From assembly GCA_030651305.1 (NCBI GenBank), contig JAUSCI010000031.1, forward strand, positions 1 through 62,277: a stretch of 62,277 nt of DNA, read 5' to 3'. The notes under the pieces were generated by a model. The model was not told the DNA's origin. It did no database searches and was given only the letters and a program-made list of their open reading frames with translations. The stretch comes from Sulfuritalea sp. (GTDB lineage Bacteria > Pseudomonadota > Gammaproteobacteria > Burkholderiales > Rhodocyclaceae). Below are positions 55,877-62,277 of the stretch, one piece after another. The translations under genes were made by a program, and so were the position numbers. The stretch's first letter is position 1. Every line of letters begins with the position of its first letter.

Positions 55877-57709
55877 TTACGACCCCGGCAATGGACTGGA
55901 CAAGGAATGGGGCAAGGTGTCAGGCAACGAATTTGGCAACGACTCGGGCAAGGAATTGGGCAACCACATCGCAATTCGCGTGCCATGCCCCGACTGGCTG
56001 CTGACGCTGACCTGCCCGTTGTGCAACAGTGCGACATGTTGCACCACCGGCAGGCCGAGTCCGGTACCGTCGCTGTGCGTGGTGTAGAAGGGTACGAAGA
56101 TCTTTTCCATCACCTCGGGCGACATGCCCCGGCCGTGATCGCTCACCGCCAGCGACCAACCGGGCACGCCGCGCTCCGGATCGTTTTCCCGCTCCAGGCT
56201 GATGACGATGGCGCCATTGTCACTCGTCGCCTGAGCCGCGTTCACCAGCAGGTTGAACAAGGCGTGGCGGATCAGGATCGGATCGACGGTCAACACCACC
56301 GGTTCTTCCGGCAACTTTACTTCGACCGGCAAATGCCTGTTCTCGGTCTGGCGAAACAGCAGCACGGTGTCTTCGATCAGCGCCGCCATCGGGGTCGCCT
56401 TGCTGTCGAAGCAGGAAACCTTCGAGAACGCCAGCATGCGCTTGACGAAGGCGCGGCAGTCCTCGCCGGCGCCGCGAATTTCGCGCAACAGCTCGCGCGT
56501 GCGCGCCGGATCGTCGACTCCGCGCTCGGCGAGTTGCGCCAGGTTGACCACGCCTACCAGCGGATTGTTGAGCTGATGGGCGATGCCGCCGACCATGGTG
56601 CCCAGCGCCGAGAGTTTTTCGAGCTGCAGGATGCGTCCGTACTCGGCGTTGAAGCGCAGTAATTGGTGTTCGAGGTCGTGCTGGCGCCGGTAATCGCGTT
56701 CCACGCGGTCGAGGGCCAGGTAGAACACCCCGAGCATGCCGAGCGCCGACAGCAGGCTGATCGCGGTGACGGCGACGATGGACCAGTTGAAGGTGGATTT
56801 CAGCGCGGTGATGTCGCGAATCGCCACCAGCTTGCCAATCTGCCGCTGGCTGACGTCCTCGATGGAAACCGCGGAGAGGTGCAGCGAGCGCCCGCGTTCC
56901 TTGATCTCCGAGGGGCGCCCGGCGAGCAGTTTCTCCAGCGTCGGTTCGTCCAGCGCGGCGGGCAGCGGGTCGATCGTCTGCGCCAGCGCGACCTGGGTCG
57001 CAAAGCGATCCCAGTTGCCCGCGCGCTGCATCAAGGCCTGACCGTGTCGCCACTGTTCCGGCAAAACCGTTTTCTTGTCGACCAGCACCAGCATATCCAC
57101 CGACAGGCTTTCCCGGATTTCGCTGATCAGATGCTCGATTTCCTCGCCGATCTCGATGTAGCCGAGGAGGCGGCCATCTTCGCGCCAGGGCAGCACCAGC
57201 CGCAGCGTAAGCGTCCCCAGGGCGCCCAGTTCGAGGCCGTGCACCGCCTCCTGCCGCTCTTTGGCCTTGAGCGTGGTGACCCGGTCGATCTGGTCGCCGA
57301 ACTCATCGGGGCTGTGGAAGCGATAAAGGTTGATCAAATCGGGGCCGGTGAAATACAAATGCGTGATGCGGTGGTTGTCGCGCAAGCTGGCGAACAAGGG
57401 GTCGCCCTGGCGGGCCAGTGCCTGGCGGTCGCCCTTGCGAAATGCTTGCGCGATGGCCTGATTGGTCATCATCGCGCGCATCGTCGCGATCATCAGGTTG
57501 GTGTCCTTGTCCAGCTTTTGTACAAAAAGCTTTTCCACGGCCGCCGTGCGCTCGGCGATGTCCTGGTCGCGAATGTCGGCCTCGACCCACAAGGCGGCGG
57601 CCGCAAACACGCCCATGATGAAGATCAGCACGAGGGCGAGCGGAACCATGAAGCGCGCCTTGACGCGACGGGGTTCCCGCGCCGGGGACGCTGGGCTGGT
57701 TGGAGTCAT
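55877..57709 (-). CDS. Cache-type sensor histidine kinase
   Basis: A 610-residue membrane kinase. Membrane helices at about 19-42 and 309-333 enclose a large periplasmic domain (RDNHRITHLYFTGPDLINLY, then WREDGRLLGYIEIGEEIEHL) that looks like a double Cache sensor. HisKA has MVGGIAHQLNNPLVGV (H378) and the ATPase domain SDGTGLGLPVV. After the last conserved block the C-terminus ends in an odd tail of about 26 residues built of SLP repeats (LPNSLPESLPNSLPDTLPHS). It is probably the sensor for the octaheme lipoprotein system; the ligand is unknown. Confidence 0.88.
   Translation of the reverse strand: MTPTSPASPAREPRRVKARFMVPLALVLIFIMGVFAAAALWVEADIRDQDIAERTAAVEKLFVQKLDKDTNLMIATMRAMMTNQAIAQAFRKGDRQALARQGDPLFASLRDNHRITHLYFTGPDLINLYRFHSPDEFGDQIDRVTTLKAKERQEAVHGLELGALGTLTLRLVLPWREDGRLLGYIEIGEEIEHLISEIRESLSVDMLVLVDKKTVLPEQWRHGQALMQRAGNWDRFATQVALAQTIDPLPAALDEPTLEKLLAGRPSEIKERGRSLHLSAVSIEDVSQRQIGKLVAIRDITALKSTFNWSIVAVTAISLLSALGMLGVFYLALDRVERDYRRQHDLEHQLLRFNAEYGRILQLEKLSALGTMVGGIAHQLNNPLVGVVNLAQLAERGVDDPARTRELLREIRGAGEDCRAFVKRMLAFSKVSCFDSKATPMAALIEDTVLLFRQTENRHLPVEVKLPEEPVVLTVDPILIRHALFNLLVNAAQATSDNGAIVISLERENDPERGVPGWSLAVSDHGRGMSPEVMEKIFVPFYTTHSDGTGLGLPVVQHVALLHNGQVSVSSQSGHGTRIAMWLPNSLPESLPNSLPDTLPHSLSSPLPGS
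55880..55970 (-). repeat. Degenerate 12-bp repeats at the kinase 3' end
   Basis: Seven or so imperfect units of the type GGCAA-GAA-TTG on the plus strand encode the SLP-type tail of the kinase. They suggest replication slippage. Confidence 0.6.
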
Positions 57710-57828
57710 CGGGCAGAGTCTGCCGTGTCCCTTGCCGCCATGCAACTGGTGGATACCCATTCCACGGCTATCCGTGGTCCGACGAGATGGAATCTGCCGG
57801 CGAGTGAGTCGATGCGGTTTGCGCTAGA

Positions 57829-57841
57829 CTGTATATAAAAA
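57829..57841 (+). promoter_or_regulatory. Left half of the LexA box split by IS1595
   Basis: CTGTATATAAAAA. Joined to CAG at 58899-58901 after removal of one target copy this gives CTGTATATAAAAACAG, a perfect CTGT-N8-ACAG SOS box upstream of dnaE2. Confidence 0.85.
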
Positions 57842-58890
57842 ATGGGGTATCCACTTAGCTCCACTAAGTGGTTTTCCTTGCTTTTTTGCTCTTGATGTCG
57901 CCGTAGGTAATTGTTGAGGTGGTGACGGCTTGCTGCATCAGACGATAGAAGAGCAGGCCGCGCGAACGGGAGGTTCGGCGGTTGAATCGGAACACGAATT
58001 CGTCGAGATAGGAATCCACCTGATGGGGTTGGATGGCGCCGTGGTGAGTCCCCATGATCCAGCGCTTGACGAGAGAGGCCACGCGATGGACTCCCGGCAT
58101 GGAGACATGAGCGGGCGTCTCGGACCTGAGCATGACGTGGCGGTCGTGCGCATAACCTGACGATGCGACAGAGCGGTAAGCGGCCGACCCATCCGTGGAA
58201 ATCGTGCTGCCGGCACAGACGACATCCTGAATGAAGGGCAGCACATGGGCCTCGGTATCCTCAGGGATACAGCGCAGGCGGATACGGCCAAACCCTTTGG
58301 GATCGAGGAGTTCCACGGCGATGACCACCAACAGCTTGTTGGTGTTGCTTTTCCTCTTTTTTGAAGCGGTTGCAAGTTGCTTATCGGTGATATCCAGGTA
58401 GGTTTCATCGACCTCGACACGCCCTTTGAGCTGATCCCGGCCGGGACGAACCATGGCATGGCGGAAGCGATGAAGCATGGTCCAGGCGGTTTGGTAGCTC
58501 CCCAACCCCAGCACACGCTGTAACCCGAGCGCACTGACCCCCTGCTTTTGATTGGTCAGATACCAGGCGGCGGCAAACCATACCCGTAGCGGGGTGCGAG
58601 TCTTGTCGAAAATGGTTCCTGCCGTAATCGACGTCTGGTGGTGGCAGTGGCGACACATCAACCGTGTGCGACTGGCCCGATAGGCGGGTGCCATGATCGA
58701 ACACGCCGGACAAACAAATCCATCGGGCCAGCGCAGTCGATCCAAATACGCATGGCAAGCCTCGTTCGTGGCGAACCAGTCGAGGAAATCATTCCAGGTT
58801 CGGGGGTAGTCTCTTCCGGCAATTGGCGGTAGTATCTGGACATCCATCCAGTGCATTCTAGCTCAAGTGGAGCTAAGTGGATACCCAATA
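57842..58890 (-). mobile_element. Intact IS1595-family element in the dnaE2 SOS box
   Basis: About 1.05 kb. Left end GGGGTATCCACTTAGCTCCA and right end TGGAGCTAAGTGGATACCC are inverted repeats. The target duplication is TATAAAAA (57834-57841 and 58891-58898), eight bases as is usual for this family; up to ten bases match, so the exact ends may shift by one or two. The transposase is complete, so the insertion may be recent. Confidence 0.92.
57864..58856 (-). CDS. IS1595-family transposase
   Basis: A 330-residue transposase. The N-terminal zinc ribbon (FVCPACSIMAPAYRASRTRL, MCRHC) is followed by the helical TSITAGTIFDKTRTPLRVWF segment and a DDE-type core with VDETYLDI, STDGSAAYRSV and the HHGAIQPHQVDSYLDEFVFR region ending in NRR. 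The length is normal and no frameshift is seen, so it is likely active. A related but truncated copy lies at 47746-48156. Confidence 0.92.
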   Translation of the reverse strand: MHWMDVQILPPIAGRDYPRTWNDFLDWFATNEACHAYLDRLRWPDGFVCPACSIMAPAYRASRTRLMCRHCHHQTSITAGTIFDKTRTPLRVWFAAAWYLTNQKQGVSALGLQRVLGLGSYQTAWTMLHRFRHAMVRPGRDQLKGRVEVDETYLDITDKQLATASKKRKSNTNKLLVVIAVELLDPKGFGRIRLRCIPEDTEAHVLPFIQDVVCAGSTISTDGSAAYRSVASSGYAHDRHVMLRSETPAHVSMPGVHRVASLVKRWIMGTHHGAIQPHQVDSYLDEFVFRFNRRTSRSRGLLFYRLMQQAVTTSTITYGDIKSKKARKTT

Positions 58891-58901
58891 TATAAAAACA
58901 G
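58891..58901 (+). promoter_or_regulatory. Right half of the LexA box split by IS1595
   Basis: TATAAAAACAG, 20 bp before the dnaE2 start. With the IS end the 16-bp window reads CAATATATAAAAACAG, so only two of four bases of the CTGT half remain. Confidence 0.8.
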
Positions 58902-58920
58902 TTACGGTTCCCGCCCAGCC

Positions 58921-61900
58921 ATGTCTTCCCTGCCGGCCTACGCCGAACTCCACTGCCTGTCCAATTTCAGCTTCTTGCGCGGCGCGTCGCATGCCGAGGA
59001 ACTGGTGGCGCGCGCCGTGCGGCTGGGCTATGCGGCACTGGCGATCAGCGACGAATGCAGCTTCGCCGGCAGCGTACGCGCGCATCTGGCGGGGCGCGGC
59101 ACGGCGCTGCAACTGATCCACGGCACCGAACTGCGCCTCGCCTGCGGTATGAAGCTGGTGCTGCTGGCGCAGAACCGCGCCGGTTACGGCAATCTCTCGG
59201 CACTGGTGACCCTGGGACGCAGACGAGCGGAAAAGGGCGCCTACCACCTGACGCGCAAGGATCTTGCCGGCTGGGATGGCGGCGGCGTGCCGGATTGTTT
59301 GGCACTGTGGGTTCCGGCGGCAGACATGAAAGTCGGCGCTGGCGAGACGGCGACTTGGGACGCCGATGCGCGCTGGCTGGCCGAACACTTTGCCGGGCGC
59401 GGCTGGATCACCTTCGAGCGGCATCTGCGGCCTGACGACCATGAGCGCCTGGCGCAGCTGCGCGAACTCGCGGCGGCGACGCACCTGCCGCTGGTCGCCG
59501 CGGGCGACGTGCACATGCATGCGCGCTCAAGGCGGCCCTTGCAGGACGTATTGGCCGCGCTGCGTTTGAATACCACAGTGGCTGAAGCCGGCGCGGCGCT
59601 GTTTGCCAACGGCGAACGCCACCTGCGCTCGCGCCTTGCGCTGGCGCGCCTGTATCCGCCAGAACTGCTGGCCGAGACCGTGAAGATTGCCGCACGCTGC
59701 GAGTTTTCCTTCGACGAGTTGCGCTACGAATATCCCGAGGAAGTGGTGCCGGCGGGCGAGACGCCGGATTCCTGGTTGCGGCGGCTGACCGAAGACGGCC
59801 TCGCGCGACGCTATCCCGCCGGCGTGCCGGACAAGGTGCTGGCGCAGGTCGAACACGAACTGCGGTTGATTGCCGAGATGGCCTACGCGCCGTATTTCCT
59901 CACCGTGCACGACATCGTCGCCTGGGCGCGCGGGCAGGGCATCCTCTGCCAGGGACGCGGCTCGGCGGCGAACTCGGCGGTGTGCTACGCGCTCTTCGTC
60001 ACCGAAGTCGATCCGGCGCGGGCGTCGATGCTGTTCGAGCGCTTTGTCTCGAAGGAGCGCAAGGAGCCGCCGGACATCGACGTCGATTTCGAGCACCAGC
60101 GGCGCGAGGAAGTCATCCAGTACATCTATGCCAAGTACGGCCGCGAACGCGCGGCGCTGGCCGCCGCCGTGATCACTTACCGCACTCGCAGTGCGCTGCG
60201 CGATGCCGGGCGGGCACTGGGTTTTCCGCTGGAAGCCATCGACCGACTGGCCGGCAATCTGGCCTGGTGGGAAAAGCGCGAGGAACTGCCGCAACGCTTC
60301 ACCGAAGCCGGGCTCGATCCGGATCAGCCGAACGTGCAGCGCTGGCTGGCGATCGCGCAAATGCTGATCGGATTTCCGCGCCATTTGTCGCAGCACGTCG
60401 GCGGCTTTGTCATTGCGCGCTCGCGGCTGGATCGCCTGGTGCCGGTGGAAAACGCCGCCATGCCCGAGCGCACGGTGATCCAGTGGGACAAGGACGACAT
60501 CGAGGCACTGGGCCTGATGAAAGTCGACGTGCTGGCGCTGGGTATGCTCAGCGCAATACGCCGCATGCTGGCCGCGGTGGCGCTGCGCCATGACAAACCG
60601 TTCGAGCTTTCCGACGTGCCGGCCGAGGATGCTGCGACCTACGCCATGGTTTCGCGCGCCGACACCATCGGCGTATTCCAGATCGAATCGCGGGCGCAGA
60701 TGGCCATGCTGCCGCGCCTGCGGCCGGCCTGCTTCTACGACCTGGTGATCGAAGTGGCGCTGGTGCGGCCGGGGCCTATCCAGGGCAACATGGTGCATCC
60801 GTATCTCAGGCGGCGGCAGGGCATCGAGCCGGTCAGCTATCCGTCGCAAGCCGTGCGCGGCGTCCTCGAACGAACCTTGGGCATCCCGATTTTTCAGGAA
60901 CAGGCGATGCAGATCGCCATCGTCGCCGCCGGCTTTACGCCCGGTGAAGCGGATCAACTGCGCCGCGCTATGGCGGCGTGGAAGCGCAAGGGCGGCTTGG
61001 AGCCTTTCCGCGACAGGCTGCTCGCCGGCATGCGCGAGCGCGGTTATGCCGATGAGTTTGCGGCGGCGCTGTACGCCCAGATCAAAGGCTTCGGCGACTA
61101 TGGCTTTCCCGAATCGCATGCGGCAAGTTTCGCCTTGCTGGCCTATGTCTCGGCCTGGCTCAAGCGCCACGAACCGGCGGCCTTTCTGGTCGGGCTGCTC
61201 AACTCGCAGCCGATGGGTTTCTATTCGCCCTCGCAACTGGTGCAGGACGCGCGCCGCCACGGCGTCGAGGTATGGCCGGTGGATGTCGCCGTCAGCGACT
61301 GGGAAAGCACGCTGGAAGGCGATGGACTGTCCCGCGTCCGCCTCGGCCTGCATCAGGTGCGCAACTTCGCTTCAGCGGCGGGTGAGCGGATTGTCGCAGC
61401 GCGTGGGCAGACACCGTTTGTCGATCTCGCCGATCTGGCCCGGCGTGCCGATCTGGCCCGCGCCGATCTCGACGCGCTGGCCGCCGCTGGTGCTCTGGCG
61501 CATCTGGCCGGGCATCGACGCCAGGCGGCGTGGACGGCGGCTGCGGTACCGCTGCAACGCGATCTGTTCGCCGGCATCGCGCCGCGCGAAGAGGCGGTGA
61601 ATTTCGCCGCGCCGCGCGAAGGCGAAGACATCGCTGCCGACTATCGCAGCCTCGGCCTCAGCCTCGGTCGCCATCCGCTGGCGCTGCTGCGCGCGCGGCT
61701 CACGGCGCAGCGCTACCTTTCGGCGCGGGACTTGCGTGCGAGCGGCAACAACGCCGTGGTGCGCTGCGCCGGCATCGTCACCTGCCGCCAGCGACCGGGC
61801 ACGGCCAGCGGCGTCATCTTCGTCACGCTGGAAGACGAAACCGGCTGCGCCAACGTCGTGGTGTTCAAGGATGTGGCGTCCCGTCAGCGCCGACTTTTGC

Positions 61901-62046
61901 TCGGCAGCCGGTTGCTGGGCGTGGCCGGCCAGCTGCAGCGCCAAGGCGAAGGCGAGCATGCCGTGGTGCATCTGATCGCCAGGCGTTTGTTCGATCACAG
62001 CGAGTTGCTCGGGCGGCTGGTGACGGCGAGCCGGGATTTTTGCTGA
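58921..62046 (+). CDS. dnaE2: Error-prone DNA polymerase DnaE2 (ImuC)
   Basis: A 1041-residue C-family polymerase. N-terminal PHP domain (AELHCLSNFSFLRGASHAEE), polymerase core with GQGILCQGRGSAANSAVCYA and the catalytic aspartates in PPDIDVDFEHQRREEV, a helix-hairpin-helix region, and a C-terminal OB fold (GTASGVIFVTLEDETGCANV). Length and blocks fit DnaE2 and not DnaE1. It acts with ImuA and ImuB in SOS mutagenesis, but is 8 kb from them here with its own SOS box, now disrupted. A dispersed repeat copy at 59328-59354 adds KVGAGETAT in the PHP domain. ATG 58921 begins the family N-terminus. Confidence 0.95.
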   Translation: MSSLPAYAELHCLSNFSFLRGASHAEELVARAVRLGYAALAISDECSFAGSVRAHLAGRGTALQLIHGTELRLACGMKLVLLAQNRAGYGNLSALVTLGRRRAEKGAYHLTRKDLAGWDGGGVPDCLALWVPAADMKVGAGETATWDADARWLAEHFAGRGWITFERHLRPDDHERLAQLRELAAATHLPLVAAGDVHMHARSRRPLQDVLAALRLNTTVAEAGAALFANGERHLRSRLALARLYPPELLAETVKIAARCEFSFDELRYEYPEEVVPAGETPDSWLRRLTEDGLARRYPAGVPDKVLAQVEHELRLIAEMAYAPYFLTVHDIVAWARGQGILCQGRGSAANSAVCYALFVTEVDPARASMLFERFVSKERKEPPDIDVDFEHQRREEVIQYIYAKYGRERAALAAAVITYRTRSALRDAGRALGFPLEAIDRLAGNLAWWEKREELPQRFTEAGLDPDQPNVQRWLAIAQMLIGFPRHLSQHVGGFVIARSRLDRLVPVENAAMPERTVIQWDKDDIEALGLMKVDVLALGMLSAIRRMLAAVALRHDKPFELSDVPAEDAATYAMVSRADTIGVFQIESRAQMAMLPRLRPACFYDLVIEVALVRPGPIQGNMVHPYLRRRQGIEPVSYPSQAVRGVLERTLGIPIFQEQAMQIAIVAAGFTPGEADQLRRAMAAWKRKGGLEPFRDRLLAGMRERGYADEFAAALYAQIKGFGDYGFPESHAASFALLAYVSAWLKRHEPAAFLVGLLNSQPMGFYSPSQLVQDARRHGVEVWPVDVAVSDWESTLEGDGLSRVRLGLHQVRNFASAAGERIVAARGQTPFVDLADLARRADLARADLDALAAAGALAHLAGHRRQAAWTAAAVPLQRDLFAGIAPREEAVNFAAPREGEDIAADYRSLGLSLGRHPLALLRARLTAQRYLSARDLRASGNNAVVRCAGIVTCRQRPGTASGVIFVTLEDETGCANVVVFKDVASRQRRLLLGSRLLGVAGQLQRQGEGEHAVVHLIARRLFDHSELLGRLVTASRDFC
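59328..59354 (+). repeat. Dispersed repeat copy 8, in frame inside dnaE2
   Basis: GAAAGTCGGCGCTGG followed by CGAGACGGCGAC; encodes KVGAGETAT between the LWVPAAD and WDADARWLAE parts of the PHP domain. Confidence 0.75.
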
Positions 62047-62143
62047 GGTGTTATGGCGATTTGGTTGGAAGCCGCAGGCTACGCGTCATTACGGCTGCAT
62101 GGTCTCAACGCATACAATCGGCCAGAAACAGCCGTCCGGAGCC

Positions 62144-62277
62144 TGTCAGAAATTTTGTGTGTGAGGCATAACATGTTGCAAAAGGAGCATGTATGCCAAG
62201 CAAGACGAGCAAGAAGAAACCGGCAGCGGCGCTGCCGACTATCCCGAAAGAAATCATTGACCAGTTTGTCAGCGGTC
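62144..62277 (+). mobile_element. IS256-family element, left end (cut by window edge)
   Basis: The terminal repeat TGTCAGAAATTTTGTGTGTG (62144-62163) precedes a transposase start. It matches the inverted end at window positions 113-136 with one difference. The tip may begin a few bases earlier. Confidence 0.8.
62193..62277 (+). CDS. IS256-family transposase, N-terminus (partial)
   Basis: The first 28 codons read MPSKTSKKKPAAALPTIPKE and IIDQFVSG, a typical start of IS256-family (mutator-type) transposases. AAAGGAG lies about ten bases upstream of ATG 62193. The rest lies beyond the window. Confidence 0.8.
   Translation, partial: MPSKTSKKKPAAALPTIPKEIIDQFVSG

Noticed and set aside
61886-61910. 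Reverse match to the dispersed repeat near the dnaE2 3' end
   Set aside because: The encoded RQRRLLL is normal DnaE2 sequence and the match is weaker, so chance is likely.

Overview
The window reads as chromosomal DNA of a GC-rich, respiratory proteobacterium, most likely a betaproteobacterium. The evidence is the gcvTHP operon behind a tandem glycine riboswitch, a lexA-imuA-imuB/dnaE2 mutasome, YfhM/PbpC-type envelope proteins, sigma-54 activators and many c-type cytochromes. The genus cannot be fixed from sequence alone. Both window edges lie in near-identical ends of an IS256-family element.

Layout. 0-9.9 kb: a membrane-protein gene cut by IS256, a papain-like protease, a run of small accessory enzymes (flavodoxin-fold oxidoreductase, GFA, two VOC proteins, GST, RibD-like reductase, SRPBCC) behind a divergent TetR regulator, then ettA, a ccdAB toxin-antitoxin pair and a YiaA-like membrane protein. 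10-21.8 kb: an alpha-2-macroglobulin and its partner pbpC, separated by a RhuM gene and a YjjJ/HipA kinase. 21.5-29 kb: lipoyl-domain protein, trhP, GST, gcvR-like gene, gcvP, gcvH, gcvT and a glycine riboswitch, all on the minus strand.

29-46 kb is an anaerobic respiration island. A minus-strand operon encodes a Tat-exported molybdopterin oxidoreductase, a four-cluster Fe-S subunit, a TorD-like chaperone, two monoheme cytochromes c and a multiheme cytochrome c fused to a cytochrome b. Upstream lie two CZB-domain proteins flanking a PAS-GAF-GGDEF-EAL protein, and a divergent PhnD-type binding protein / histidine kinase / sigma-54 regulator operon resembling AioXSR/ArxXSR. Six copies of a palindrome, GTTAC-N6-GTAAC, lie in the two intergenic regions serving these units and suggest one regulon.

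46-62 kb is rearranged. Fragments of a methyltransferase and a sigma-54 activator abut a decayed IS66 element and a truncated IS1595 element next to lexA-imuA-imuB. dnaE2 lies 8 kb away, behind an intact IS1595 element. Both IS1595 copies end at the ACAG half of a LexA box. At dnaE2 the target duplication shows a perfect CTGT-N8-ACAG box split by the insertion. Between imuB and dnaE2 lie a cytochrome c pseudogene, a methyltransferase, an octaheme lipoprotein with a sigma-54 promoter, and a Cache kinase / sigma-54 regulator pair.

A short dispersed repeat (core AGTCGGCGCTGG...ACGGCG) occurs about ten times, both between genes and in frame inside trhP, imuA, dnaE2, gcvP and possibly others. No tRNA, rRNA or CRISPR array was seen.
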